DNA from: Dipteris shenzhenensis
Taxonomy: Eukaryota > Polypodiophyta > Polypodiopsida > Gleicheniales
NCBI GenBank assembly: GCA_047967505.1
Contig: CM106539.1
Length of the DNA: 64,000 nt
Reading direction: 5' to 3' (one strand)
Part shown: one piece after another, positions 11,399 to 22,890 of the stretch
Layout: each line of letters opens with the position of its first letter
How positions within the stretch are numbered: the stretch's first letter is position 1
The notes under the pieces: generated by a model
Databases searched by the model: none
The model's input: only the letters and a program-made list of their open reading frames with translations
What the model was told of the DNA's origin: nothing
Made by a program: the position numbers and the translations under genes

Positions 11399-11407
11399 TA
11401 TATAAAG
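11399..11407 (+). promoter_or_regulatory. TATA box (TATATAAAG)
   Basis: A good TATA match 78 bp upstream of the ATG at 11485, consistent with the promoter of the decayed gene that follows. Confidence 0.35.
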
Positions 11408-11484
11408 GGCCATTAGGTATGACATAGCCTTTATTGTCCTCACCTCCTAGACAGCCTGCTCTTGCCATCTTCCACAAACCTCGA

Positions 11485-12352
11485 ATGGCCACACCCCGCG
11501 AGGCATGCCATGACTTCATCGCTTCTACTCATCATTTGAGTAGAGAGGTAGAGTTGTATGACATTTTTGATCGCATCATCAGATAGATGTCATCGGCATA
11601 GTCCACAAGCATCTAGATCTCTTTAGAGATGTGGTAGATTATGTGAGAGATAAAATCAAGCCTTACCTGATCTAGCTAGACATAGATAGAGTATAGTGGG
11701 TTCCTATGAATCTCCTCATTAACTATTGCCAGGCTGATAGCACTTTCAAGTTTAGGTTGCAAAATATTGGAAATCCCTTAGTTCAAAAAGTTTTAGAAGG
11801 ATTTCCAAGGATGAAGAGTTGGATCTGCAAGCGAGTCCTATAGGAACTCATTTTGTATCCCTAGAAAAAGCCTATTGTGTAATTCTTTTGGAAATGGAGG
11901 ACATAGACACACCTCCATTCATCAATGTAGATCAAACTCTTTTTCTAACAGTAGCAGGGTAAGATGTGGACGTTGAGGAGAATCCTAATGTGGTTGCAGA
12001 AGCTGCCGTTGCTCTAGATTGGTCTAGTGCAACTTTGGACAAGGGAAAGCACATAGCAGAAATAGAGCAGACGACAGACTTGGTTGTGGTTCTTGAAGCA
12101 GGCGGGACATCATCCCCCACAGGACAGCCAGAAGAGGAAGAGGAGGAAGGAGAGCAAAAAGAGAAGGAAGAAGGTATGACGGATGAGGTTTTGATGCAAA
12201 CCCTTCCGTATATTTTGATTGAAAATAGAGAATATTTATTATTGATTGACATTCAATATATTAAAAATTTGAGAGAAGATGAAGTACTGGGGGCACTCTC
12301 TGCTTGGGAGAGTAGTAGTAAATTAGGTTACCCACAGAAGAGGGTTGGATAG
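11485..12352 (+). pseudogene. Decayed gene of unknown function with an acidic region
   Basis: A 33-residue frame begins at an ATG at 11485 (MATPREACHDF...) downstream of a TATA box and stops at 11586. Coding-like pieces follow in other frames, including WFPMNLLINYCQADSTFKF near 11699-11755. At 11966-12352 there is a 128-residue open frame with a run of glutamates (residues about 57-70: PEEEEEEGEQKEKEEG) followed by a hydrophobic segment. The family was not recognised. The several frame changes argue for a decayed gene, although introns could account for some of them. A retroelement gag origin is possible but unproven. Confidence 0.3.
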
Positions 12353-12767
12353 GTGCATAGATTTGGCACTTGCAAACACTTTGGAGCATCTGATCTTAAC
12401 TATGTGGGAGGAAATGCATGACTCTACTAATGCAGCAGTTATAGAGATGGAGTTCCATGAGGTCTAGGAAAGATTGGAGGCAGAGAGGGTGCAAAAATGC
12501 TAGAGACTTGAGAATATTGCAGAGGCCTCATCATCGGCACCACCTCTAACAATTGATGAGAGCAAAAGCTCCATCAATATAACTCAACCGGGAATGGACG
12601 AACAAGATGCTGCCCACATTGTAAGTTCATGATATTTTGTCAATATGAATGAATTTATGTTCTTACTTTGGCATTGAGAAGATTACTAATGTTATCTTAA
12701 TTTTTAAGACATCATCGAAGTTGATAAGTTTGCGACACATAAAGGGGGTCGAGGTGATAGCATTGGT

Positions 12768-13175
12768 GTGGATTCAGCACTAGGACACAACATGGCAATG
12801 TTAGGGTGCCATAGCCTAGTGTGCTTCCATAGTTTGTTCTCCCCTTATGGGATGGAAGAGATGATAAAGTGCAGGGTACTTTCAAAGCTAGTCTCCCTTG
12901 TGCCTTTACCCCCTTCTGTGTGCAAGTGTATTTTGGTGAGGCGGGACTTGGCATTATCTACTTTTGGAGAGAAGCTAGTAGGAAGAATCATGGCGATTGT
13001 TGCTATGGGTGCTTCGACAGGTGTTTATGATGCTGGGAAGCTTGTAGAATCTTTCAGTGAACCCACTACTTTGTCAACTCAGAGGAGAGCAGCAATAGTA
13101 GAGCTAAAGCTAAGCAAGCACATATTTTGTAAAAGGTGCATCTATTGGATGCAAAATACAAGAAATATTGTATAG
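12768..13175 (+). CDS. Hypothetical 135-residue open frame
   Basis: I do not recognise this frame. It contains a hydrophobic, cysteine-containing first half and a GASTGVYDAGKLVESFSEP stretch, and it ends in a lysine/cysteine-rich tail. It lies downstream of the decayed gene at 11485-12352 and may be part of the same relic. There are no conserved motifs and no clear regulatory signals. Confidence 0.2.
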   Translation: MDSALGHNMAMLGCHSLVCFHSLFSPYGMEEMIKCRVLSKLVSLVPLPPSVCKCILVRRDLALSTFGEKLVGRIMAIVAMGASTGVYDAGKLVESFSEPTTLSTQRRAAIVELKLSKHIFCKRCIYWMQNTRNIV

Positions 13176-14761
13176 ACGTTAAAATTTAATATATATATCT
13201 CTTGTTTTCTAGATGGGTGGTGTTTTGCATTATAATTGCATCTCATTTCTTGGATTTTAGTGTATCCTTAATTTAAATATACAGTTGATTTTGAAGAAAA
13301 GTGCATTCCCTTATCAAAGGTTTCAAAAATTTTTCAAGTTACTAGGTGTATGAATAGAGAAGATCAAGATTGCCGATGAACCCTTCCATATTTAGATCCA
13401 TCTTGGGACTAGGAATGTTTTGCATCCCAAACCTAGGAGGAAAATAGAACAATAATATGGTGGCTAATTTAGTTATGTGCATGGTTAGTTGGAAGTATTT
13501 AATGTAAATTAAGAGGATATATGCTCCATGATTGAGATGGCAAGCTCACTTATGCCAATGGTTCCACATGGAGATGGCAATAATCCACACGTATACTTGG
13601 TTGGTGTTTGTGTATTATCAAATGTGGATAGAGAACAAGCATATGACTGACTCAATACTAGCATAGGAGATTGGGTTTTGACTTTTATGGAAATTGTGGC
13701 TAAGGGGTGCTACATACAATTAAAGATGTAGGCCCTTATGGTGTAAAATGTTGTAAAGTATGCTAAGAATGGCCAAAATTGCTTTAGAAGTGTGCCTTGA
13801 TATTCTAAAGGCATTGGTGATGACTACAATGAAGTTCAATACAAAATGGTAAGGTTGACAAATGCACTGATAGCTATGAGCAACAATGGATTAAAATGGT
13901 TGCAATGGATTAAAATGATGTGAATAACATGACATATGAAACCATTATTCAAAGTGGATCCCAACTTTGAATGCTAATGATCAAGATATGGGTTTGTAAA
14001 TTGGGACACATTTCAAGCATGAAGAAACAAATTGATTTGGGCAAAAATTTTACATCTTTGATCGGAAGGTGGCCATGATATAGGCACTTTTTTTTAATTT
14101 TTACATGTTAGGACTATCGATGGCACAAAGCAATGGAAGGATTTTGCAAGCCATAAGAGTTAACCTAATGAGTGGCATCGCCCAATTGTCTAAAAAGGAA
14201 AAGGCTACCATACAAGCTGCGTGAATGCTAATGCAAGCTAGGTTAGCATCAATAGGGAGAGGAAAGGAAAGAATACAGGATCTAGGTGGAGGAAAGTGGA
14301 AAAACATGAGGGAGGAGAAGATAGAGAGAAGCCCCAAAGATCTGAGCTCACACAGAGGTATAGGCATTGCATGCTTGTGAGAGATGTAAGGTGGCCAGTG
14401 TCCTTGCGTGGAAGGTAATGGAATCCAGGCTTCGCTATTACATCCGATTTCCTCACGAGTGCCACCACTAGGATATGTACTCTTAAGGGTATAATTAAGT
14501 GAGTGATCCAAAAGAAATGTGAGGTCCTTTATTCAACATAGGGTCTTTGCAAGCATGCAACGTATTAATTTTGAATTAGCAATTATCTTACCATAGTCCC
14601 TTTAGTGGACCTAGCTGGTAAAATGACCCCAAGGATGAAAATGACGTCTTAATTATCATCCTTAACAAATGAAGTCAACACCTAGGGGAGGGTGCTAACA
14701 TCCATTATTATCTAATTCCCCTTATTGTATTTCTTGTGTGTGTGTGTGTGTGTGTAAGTGA
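13176..14761. other. Gene-poor spacer
   Basis: AT-rich sequence with scattered coding-like words but no frame longer than background. The minus-strand open frames near 14101-14511 have no recognisable motif. A (TG)n run at about 14737-14755 precedes the first MITE-like element. Confidence 0.45.
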
Positions 14762-14928
14762 TGGGGGATGCATCCCCCAGTTTAAAAAAAACAAAAAATA
14801 GCCCCTAAGAGGCCCAGGTGCAACTTTGGGCCAGACGGGGTCCCTGTCTAGCCCAAAGTCACGCCTGCATGCGCCTGGGCCTCTCAGGGGCTATTTTTTG
14901 TTTTTTTAAAACTGGAGGATGCATCCTC
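14762..14928. mobile_element. Palindromic MITE-like element, copy 1
   Basis: The ~167 bp element is a near-complete inverted repeat. It starts with the palindrome GGGGGATGCATCCCCC, then an A-rich arm, TAGCCCCTAAGAGGCCCAGG and a central GGGCCAGAC..GTCTAGCCC. It ends with the mirror images CCTGGGCCTCTCAGGGGCTA, a T-rich arm and GAGGATGCATCCTC. It has no coding capacity. A foldback or MITE class is inferred from structure only. Confidence 0.65.
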
Positions 14929-15348
14929 GAATTTCCCAAACTCTTAGAGTTGTGCTATTCGTTCCTCATGTCAAAGAAAGTGGTCATACACAATGAAAAT
15001 TGTTGTGACCAACTCTTTTGGACTAAGTCATGCATTGATCACAACATTGTTCTTACTTCGAATGTACTCAATAATGTTTCCAGAGTGTTTCCATATTACT
15101 AGAATGATTGGTTCTAGCACATCTGTTATTCTATCCATTGGGTGATAGGTAGCCAAGTGAGTGACTGGTGTGGTCTGTGTTGACCGTTAAAAGAATGTTT
15201 TCATGTCTTTAATACATGGACTATGTTAGAACTTCGCTCTTTGTCACAAACAATTATGGACTTAAAGCTTCCAAATCTCAAATGCAATCAGATGTCCATT
15301 CTACTATAAGAGCCCATTGGTCTTATGTTTGCTTAATAGAAACAAAGG

Positions 15349-15978
15349 AAAAACAAAAAATAGCCCCTAAGAGGCCCAAGTGCATGCAGGCATGACTTTG
15401 GGCTAGACAGGGTCCCTGTCTAGCCCAAAGTCATGCCTATATGCACTTGGGTCTTTCAAGGGCTATTTTTAGTTTTTTTTAAATTGGGGGATGCATCCCC
15501 CATCACTTACACACACACACCCATCAGACACACAATAAATACATTTAAAAAAACAAAAAAAAAGTCCATATACCAAGAAATACACAAAAAAAAGCCCTTG
15601 AGAGGCCCAGGTGCGCGCAGGTGCAACTTTGGGCTAGACGGGGATCCTGTCTGGCCCAAAGTCATGCCTGCATGCACCTGGGCATCTCAGTGGCTTTTTT
15701 TTTTTTTTTTAAATTGGGGGATGCATCCCCCATCACTTACACACACACCCATCACACACATAAGAAATACATTTTAAAAAACAAAAAAAAAGTGCCTATA
15801 CCAAGAAATACACAAAAAAAATCCCCCGAGAGGCCTCTCAAGGGCTTTTTTTTCTTTTTTTTTTTGCAAATGCATCCCCCATCATTACACACACACACAC
15901 AAGAAACAAATACACCCATCACACCCTCGGAGGCTTTTTTTTGTTTTTGTTTTTTGGGGGGATGCATCCCCCATCACA
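15349..15978. mobile_element. Cluster of four related palindromic MITE-like copies
   Basis: Copies of the 14762-14928 element lie head to tail: about 15349-15505 (centre almost perfect, GGGCTAGACAGGG facing its complement), 15586-15742, a deleted copy at 15815-15880, and a remnant at 15925-15978. They are separated by copies of a CATCACTTACACACACAC spacer and by A-rich tracts. GATGCATCCCCCATCAC marks each right end. Serial insertion or local tandem duplication of one unit with its spacer would both explain this. Confidence 0.65.
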
Positions 15979-16254
15979 TACTAGTGTCTAATCACATTCT
16001 ATCATGATTATTGACTAATTACATTCTACCATGATTATTTGCCATCAACAATCAATTACATTATGTACATACATCAGACATGGAAGTAAATAATACATTG
16101 CAAGATTCCACTTGAAAATGAAAGCTCAAAGTTGAAAATATACAAGAAAAAAATAGTTTCCAAAGGATTCTCTCAAGTGGTCAAGTTTGATTTACAAAAT
16201 ATAGGCAAGGTTGGCAAGGTTTTGTTTCTCAATACATTCCATTGATGTCACCTT
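15979..16254. other. No recognisable gene
   Basis: AT-rich spacer containing TATCATGATTATTGACTAATTACATTC repeated twice in near tandem (about 15999-16055). Confidence 0.4.
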
Positions 16255-16652
16255 TTGGCTCATGGCTTGATGATGATGTTGTTTGCTTCTTTGCTTGGTG
16301 TAGCTTCATGCATGATGCTTTGTTCTTCCATCTGCCTTGATGCTTTATGTGTGGATGCCATGCTTCGTGCTATGGTCATCTCATGCACTTGTGCATTTGG
16401 CATGCTTATGACAATGATGTGTGCATTCATGCTTTGATTTGTCATTTGTTGCAAAGGTCTTACCAATTGATTTCTTTCAATATTGGTAGTGTCTAATTGC
16501 ATACAATGATTCTGACTTGATAGAGCGTAGAGCTCAAAAAGACGATGACTTTTTCTTTTTGGAGGGTTCCAAATTCTTCTTGGGTTGGAAGTTATAACTT
16601 GTCGAAGTTTTATGAAGAAGAGGTGGCCTGATGATGTGGCATAGGGATTCAC
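16255..16652 (-). CDS. Hypothetical 130-residue open frame
   Basis: The minus-strand frame at 16260-16652 has no motif I recognise. It is rich in Met, Ser and Gln and includes IWNPPKRKSHRLFELYALSS. The + strand of the same DNA carries repeated GCATGCTT/TGATGCTT words, so part of the frame may be a by-product of repeat composition. Low confidence. Confidence 0.15.
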
Positions 16653-16956
16653 ATGCTGAATTCCATACTGTGCTTAGCAAGGGACTCTGTGCTTAAGTGG
16701 CACTGTGCCATGTGGCAGTCTTTAAACCCAAATAGGTTAACCCATGGTTACATTAACTTTACCATGGTCTAGCTAAACTGAACCTAACTATAAACTTAAC
16801 CACAGTTCAACACACCCGACCTTATCTGCCATGTGGCCTTTTTCTGGCACCTTACAAAGAAACCTTTGATCTTGCAGAGATCTTGGGCGACGACGGCATC
16901 GTAGTTTCAGAGGCCTGTGGCATACTGGAAGGACGCAAGGAGCTCAATGGAGACAC
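16653..16956. other. No gene; short AACCTAACTA-type tract
   Basis: At about 16735-16815 the sequence repeats GGTTAACCCATGGTTA, CTAAACTGAACCTAACTA and similar words. This is the same compositional style as the tract at 6625-6910. Confidence 0.4.
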
Positions 16957-17346
16957 TTGAGACTGAGTGTGGGACAAGCTTTAGAGATAAAGGCAGCTCG
17001 CTGCTTGCGCTCTTTGGAGGCATGGCTGCTGCATTATCATAACTTAATGTTGGAAAATATTAAAGGGGTTATTTGGAATTTCAAGGAGAAACATGGGAAC
17101 CCCTTTTCATTGCATTGCCATGATGTGAAAAGTGCTAACTTTTATTTAAAAATGGCATTGATGATGATGAGTTGCATATTGAAAATTATGGTGTCTTTCT
17201 TATATGTTTGGAGGAGTTGGTGGGTGAGATTTTGGAACCACCTACATGGGTGTGCACTCAAGAGGAATAAGGTTCAACAAAAAGAGAGTTTAGACCTTGG
17301 GAGGGGAAGTGACCTAATGATGTTATGTCTCCAATATGCCAAGTGA
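16957..17346 (+). CDS. Hypothetical 129-residue open frame
   Basis: I do not recognise this frame. It has an N-terminal helix-like part (QALEIKAARCLRSLEAWLLHY), a central hydrophobic part with many methionines, and a basic end. No signal peptide is obvious. The following 200 bp contain further coding-like words (VISKDPSKLEVAM near 17398-17450) in another phase, so it may be a decayed gene. Confidence 0.2.
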   Translation: MRLSVGQALEIKAARCLRSLEAWLLHYHNLMLENIKGVIWNFKEKHGNPFSLHCHDVKSANFYLKMALMMMSCILKIMVSFLYVWRSWWVRFWNHLHGCALKRNKVQQKESLDLGRGSDLMMLCLQYAK

Positions 17347-18030
17347 AACCTCTTAGTAAAATGGGCTGCAGTTGTTATTTAAAATGGACCTATTGATGTG
17401 ATCTATGAGGTGTCAAAAGATCCTAGTAAGCTAGAGGTTGCAATGAGCATGATACAATTGTAAATGATCCTCAAAATTGAACGATGTCATTGATGAATGC
17501 AAACAATTATAGCATTTGATGGTTCTCCATGGACCATGTGTAGATGAGTCCGGCGCACAAACCTTGGATGACTTTGTTGAGGGGGTGAATGATAATAGGT
17601 ATGATGAATGAGAATCGATATGATGCATGAGAATTGGTAACTCTGACTATCTCAACAGAAAGTGGGATTGAATGGAATGATGCCACCATGAGCCATTTTG
17701 ATATTTCGAAAATGCTTCCCATGGGCATTTCTTGAACGTCGAGGTCTTGGATTATGACATGCGGGTGATCTTCCAGGTAACAACTCAAAAATTCTTGAAT
17801 TCTCAGCCTGAGCATCTTGGAAAACCAACTTAGACCCCTTGTAGGCGCTAATGCAACTTCTAGGAAAGAAATTGTCCCAATCGGACGGCTAGGGTTGTCT
17901 TCCCCCACCCAAGGACCTTGACACATGAATGGTTGATCAAGACGATGCGCGTCCGAGTAACTAATACCGCGTTATGAAATTCTGTGAAGGTGAAAAGCTC
18001 ACTGAATTGGTTGTTAGTAGAACGTTGACG
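17347..18030. other. No recognisable gene; upstream region of the EXORDIUM-like gene
   Basis: Overlapping open frames on the minus strand (17431-18093) show no family signature. The stretch at 17870-18150 becomes CpG-richer and leads into the TATA box at 18153. Confidence 0.4.
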
Positions 18031-18152
18031 AAGATATGGGCGGTGTACACAACGCATCAAATCGACAGACTCAATCACAAGAGGCAACCTCAATCAATGG
18101 TGGTCAAGCCACGTTCATCGTCAACCTCATCAAATCATCGTCATCACAGCAC

Positions 18153-18159
18153 TATATAG
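18153..18159 (+). promoter_or_regulatory. TATA box (TATATAG) of the EXORDIUM-like gene
   Basis: CACTATATAGCC lies directly upstream of the sequence that encodes the signal-peptide-like leucine run, where a plant core promoter would be expected. Transcription would start near 18185, leaving almost no 5' leader before that leucine run. Confidence 0.4.
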
Positions 18160-18164
18160 CCCTG

Positions 18165-19120
18165 GCTTCCTCCCATTGCATCCCACACATTTCTCTCCTC
18201 CTGCTTCTCCTCCTCCACCCCTCCATCGCCTCCCTCCTCCCTCCCTCTACTCCCATCCTCCCCTACCACAACGGACCCCTCCTCTCCTCCCAAGACAGTC
18301 GTTCTTCTCTCCATCTCTACCTCCTTTGGTATGTTGGCTTCTCCCCCTCCCAGCGATCCGTTGTCACCGACTTCCTCGCATCCTTCCATGCCCGCAATAA
18401 CCCACATGCAGTTCCCTCCGTCTCAAGCTGGTGGGCAATCACCTCTGCCTACAAGACAAGTATGATTCAAGTGTCGACAGGATGTTGAATCTCGGTGGCG
18501 AGATGTTCGACACACGCTGTTCTTTGGGAAAGCGATTGAAGCGAAGTGATATCGAGACCCTCATCACGAACGCTCTACGCACCAAATCTCTGACCAACAA
18601 GCACCTAGCTATGTACCTGGTCCTCACTGCGGTGGATGTTTATGTCGATCGTTTCTGCATGGATTCATGTGGCTTTCACAACTACACTTTCCCTTCGACT
18701 AGTTCCAATTACAGAATGCTCTCTTATGCGTGGGTGGGGAATCCTGCTCAACAGTGTCCCGGCCTGTGTGCTTGGCCATTTGCGGTTCCACAGTTCGGTC
18801 CCCCAAATCTGCCTCTTCTTCCGCCCAATGGAGATGGTGGGATGGACGGAATGATCATCAATTTAGCAACCATTCTAGCGGGAGCTGTCACAAACCCATA
18901 CGGAACTGGATATTTCGAAGGGGACGCTTCGGCTCCCTCTGAACCTGCCACTGCGTGTACCGGTTCATTCGGCCCAGGATCCTATCCAGGATATCCCGGA
19001 CAACTGCTCATGGAAAAGAAGACGAGGGCAAGCTACAATGCGAGGGGCGTCCACCACCGGGAGTATCTGTTACCAGCGATATGGAACCCTGACTCTTTGA
19101 GCTGTGAAACACCTTCCTGA
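18165..19120 (+). pseudogene. EXORDIUM / PHI-1-like protein gene, frameshifted
   Basis: EXORDIUM-like proteins are secreted, apoplastic plant proteins linked to brassinosteroid- and sugar-dependent growth; this is family knowledge. The first part (one frame, to about 18460) shows an LLLLLLL signal-peptide core, LPYHNGPLLSS, LLWYVGFSPSQRSVVTDF and PSVSSWW. The second part (18431-19120, a different frame) has MFDTRCSLGKRL, DVYVDRFCMDSCGFH, YAWVGNPAQQCPGLCAWPF, PNGDGGMDGMIINLATILAG, TNPYGTGYFEG and a YLLPAIWNP end, all family hallmarks up to a normal C-terminus. Total length fits the usual ~300 residues and no intron is needed. A single frameshift near 18455-18470 separates the halves. Between the TATA box and the leucine run there is no ATG; the only in-frame ATG (18036) lies upstream of the TATA box. 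Either the gene is a recent pseudogene or the assembly has errors. Base composition is GC-richer than its neighbours. Confidence 0.85.
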
Positions 19121-20497
19121 GGTCAGAGCCCAGATATTTGTTGGAATTATATCATCTGAGCGAATGACTGTCATATTTGTTCTTCCAGAACAGGTCTTTA
19201 TACTCTGGGATCAAACTGTCGGGTGAAGCTAAAGCCAAAGAATTCTGTACTCCACAGAAATTTGATCGGACATGACAACATTGCATCTTAGGCGAAAAGA
19301 ATGACTCATGAGACAAAATGTCCACATTCGTTTCGGCAATTTTGGGCGTGTTTATTGCAGTAAAGATAGAATTCTCTAGTTTCTCAGAACGCCTTTCGCC
19401 GCCGTTTACTCTTCGATGTCACATATAGATATTTTTTAAAAAAAATTTGAAGGATTGTCAGATCAAAAGTAAAAAACAATAAAAAAAGGTGGGCTCAGTC
19501 TCTTGGAGTATTAATGGATCATATTAGGAAAAGTGGAAACATCCCACATATTGGTCCCGAAAAAAATAGTTTAGCACCAATCTTATGAAAAAATGCTCCA
19601 TTCATGAGCACATCTTAAATTCAATATGACCAATAGGTACGTCATATTGCCAACAATCTATCATCCGTCTCTTGTGAAATGGGCGATGGACTGACACTTC
19701 AAAACATGGCAAACATCATCTTTTGGGGCTTCACCCATCCGTAGATGGGTGTGAAACTCCTAAAGGAAGATTCTAGTTTGCATTTTAAAATTGGCCCACC
19801 TCATTCCATACTGGTCGACAACATTCGGGGTGTAAAGGCTTTGAAAATGAATGTCACCAAGACATGATTCCTCCATTGCATCGAAGAGTGCATCGAGAGC
19901 ATTTCAATCTTCTCCAGAAATACTTAAAAAGAAGAAAAAAATAACCGGCTTTTATTATACTAGCAAAAAAATAAAATTATAAAAATTTGGCCATCTAAAA
20001 TCGATAACTTGACCATGGCCCATGCCTTATTGGCTAAACTATATTGAGTTTATTTTCAGGACGATTATACTAGAGTACACTTGTAAAATATGCTTGTTTT
20101 GTACATAGTGCTTTGATGCTATCAATGCTACCATATGGACTTCTCTTCCGAGATCTCTTTTTGCAAGTCCTGTTCATCATTTCCATGAGTCCATAAAAGT
20201 TGATTTTTAAATCCTTTATCATTTCCTACATTTTCAATTTGATTATATTAGAAGTCACTTGTATTTTTTATTTTGTAGATATTGGAAAGTATGAAAGTTC
20301 AAATATTGTATTTGAATTGACAATGACCTCATTACACATGTACATAAGTCCTCTTTTCCTTTATTTATGATTTGTTTAGAAATAGAATAACAAGTTATCA
20401 AGCAGTCAGAGCTACATTTTTAAATCCATAGTGGCAAATATGTGAACAGATTTCCAACAAGCATTTATCTATACAAAATTTTCGAAGCTATTCATGT
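19121..20497. other. 3' flank and AT-rich spacer
   Basis: No coding frame is seen. The DNA changes from mixed to strongly AT-rich after about 19430. CTTCACCCATCCGTAGATGGGTGTGAA (about 19729-19755) is a good short hairpin. Nothing else was found. Confidence 0.5.
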
Positions 20498-20734
20498 TGT
20501 TGAGGAACCGTCTCAACATCATATATTATCATATGTGTATAGCACTAACCCAAAAGAGTGCTATAAAGGAAAGGGTTAAAAACCCTAACCCTAACCCTAA
20601 CCCTAAAGGGGTTTATATATATTCATCATTTTCAACTAAATCTAGTGTACAGTTAGTCATTTGTGGTGTGCTCTCTAGGTGTGCCCTCTCTCCTCATCTT
20701 CACTCTTCTCATCTCCTCTCTCCATATTTATTCA
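20498..20734 (+). repeat. 5' LTR of A1
   Basis: It begins with TGTTGAGG and ends with TTCA directly before the primer site. A TATA box (TATATATA, 20614-20621) follows a telomere-like run. The LTR of A2 (46292-46504) aligns along most of its length. Confidence 0.7.
20583..20606 (+). repeat. (CCCTAA)4 telomere-like run inside the LTR
   Basis: There are four perfect CCCTAA units followed by CCCTAAA-like sequence, immediately upstream of the LTR TATA box. The A2 LTR has a shorter version (about 46408-46419). Most plants use TTTAGGG telomeres; here the six-base form TTAGGG is repeated. Confidence 0.9.
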
Positions 20735-20747
20735 TGGTATCAGAGCT
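20735..20747 (+). other. Primer binding site of A1 (tRNA-Met type)
   Basis: TGGTATCAGAGCT follows the LTR. This is the usual Copia primer site complementary to the 3' part of initiator methionine tRNA. Confidence 0.8.
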
Positions 20748-22796
20748 CCCTTGCCTTTTGTTGAGGCATTGTGATTCGTATGAGAGATTGAGAGTTCTTG
20801 AATAAAATCTCGTGAGTTCATTTCTTCTCTTTCGTGAGAGAAAAATTCCATTCAGTTCCGTTTATTTGAGAGAGGTTTCCATCCATGTGAGATTGAGAGG
20901 TTTCATTTCATTTTGTAAGATTTGAGATATCTCCTTGTATTTAAAGAGAGAGAGAGAGACTTTGACTGATTCCCCATTCTTTCTAAGTTTCATTTTGAGT
21001 GTTTTCCAAAGGTTGCCTATAGTTTTTGAGAGAAAGAGAGAGTTGTTTAACAGAGGCAATATTTGCATGAGCGACTTCTTCAAGCACCGCCTTCTCTACA
21101 AGCTGCCACTCCTATGACCAACATAGCCGCTATCTACAGCCTATCTACAAGAAACTATTCTATGAGTAGCTTGTCTATGATGCTTCCAACAGCTATAGCT
21201 TCAAAGCTGATAGCTTCCACCATGCAACAAAGGCACTAAATCATGACCACCCAAGCCTTAAAACAAAAGGACTAAGCTAACATATTCAAATGAAACATAA
21301 AACGATAAAAACTAACATCAAACCAATAAAGGCAAAATACAAATAATTAAATGCTACAAAGTCAGTCAACTCAACCAATTGAATGGCTCAAGTTGTCTTC
21401 TCCAACCACGCTCTAGCACATAGCTCCCCCACAAGCGCACAAGTAACATGGCTCTCGATTGTACACACAGAGGCAACCTGCAAGCAATGGCATTCACAAA
21501 TGAGGCATCAGTGACTAACAACTCCACATGCTACTACTACAATGGCCCACAACTAAGAAGGCGAGCACTCAACTAGCTTCAACGAATGATGACTGCCATG
21601 AAAAAAAGGCAACTAGCTCTACATGCAATCGACTGGTAGCTACTAAGCAACCAAGGACGACTAACGACTATCCACATGCATCAATGCACACCTTGATTGA
21701 CCTCAACACAGGAAAACGACTCCAAAGTTGTTGCCATGGTCAAAAATGTCTCCTAAAGCAGCAAAAACCGCAAACAAGCTTGAAGGAGGATGGCTATGGT
21801 GGAAACTTTGTGGCCTTGCAGCAAAACTACCTTCAATGAACGACCTGACTAATAGCACTGAATGTCAACAAGTAGTGACTAACTTGCATGCAACCTTTAC
21901 CAAGCAGCAACAGTCCAATGGAAATCCTCCACCAATGACGACTAAGGCACCCAACGAGCAATTGGCAACCTCCAATCCCACGACGGCTCCTCCACAATGC
22001 ATACCACTTGCAAGAGGTGCCCACCGAAATGCCACAATGCCATTAATACTACAAGGCTCGACTCATAGAAAATGACTCACAGCAGCACCAACGAGCAACA
22101 AATCCATTAGCAAGTCCCAACTCATAGCATGCCAATGAGTAGCAAGTCCATCGGCAAGTCTTGGCAAGTCCATCGACTCGCCTCATGCCACATGGACACC
22201 AACTTCCAATGCCTCTTGATCCAAGCTCGACACGCCACAATAAAGCCTCACATGCATGCACAAACAGCTTTAGTGGCCTAAGGTTGATGCAAGCTCCACA
22301 CACGAGCTCTTGCAAAAAGTGTCAACATCAGAAATGCCAAGGCTACCAACAAGACACAATCGGCCACTAACGACATCTCCAACAAGCTCCCTACAGCAAC
22401 ACGAGCTTCAACCACCACCAAGCTTCCACGGACTAAGGCTTCGACAGCCCGACTCCCATGACTCCATACAAATGAGCTCCTGCAACACGCTGTTCTAGCC
22501 TATCAACAACCTCGACTCCTACGCTCAACCACAGGCGACTGATCAATCTGTGCAAAGTGGCACCTCTAATGCCCTCGATGGACTAGCAATGACATTAGAA
22601 ATCTTACCCGGTGATGGAATCTTAGAAAGATTTTGTTGGATATTCTAGTTCTGCCATCTTATCTCTTCGATTGATTAACACATCGCAACATCATTTCTCG
22701 GCATCAATTGCCACAAGTCTTATAATGATTGTATATACACACTGATAGTCCAACATCCACTCCACTGTTGCTGCAACACAAGCTCGGCGGGTGCAC
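20748..22796 (+). other. Leader of A1 with a CA-rich non-coding block
   Basis: To about 21120 the sequence looks like a retroelement leader (GAGA-rich, TTTGAGAGAAAGAGAG). From about 21120 to 22800 the composition changes to CA-rich DNA with many CTCGACT, CACAAG and CCAACAAG words. Open frames in it (21528-22498) have no motif and overlap on both strands. It may be an insertion of unknown origin into the leader. Confidence 0.4.
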
Positions 22797-22890
22797 TAAT
22801 AAGAACCCTATGTATCACGTGCATTCAAAGGATATTAAAAAACCCCCTCAACTAAAATTTCCCCCCTAATAAAAACACCCCTCTTTACTT
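22797..22890 (+). repeat. Dispersed ~95 bp repeat, copy 1
   Basis: The stretch GTATCACGTGCATT...GGATATT.AAAAA.CCCCTCAACTAAAATTTCCCCCC.AATAAAA reappears at 45115-45212 inside Copia D with only a few differences. It is non-coding. Confidence 0.75.

Noticed and set aside
14762-15978. CRISPR-like repeat-spacer array
   Set aside because: The units are palindromic, of unequal length and separated by repeats of the same spacer; this is a plant MITE-like cluster.
18144-18407. Glycine/glutamate-rich minus-strand frame
   Set aside because: It is the complement of the EXORDIUM-like signal-peptide and N-terminal region.
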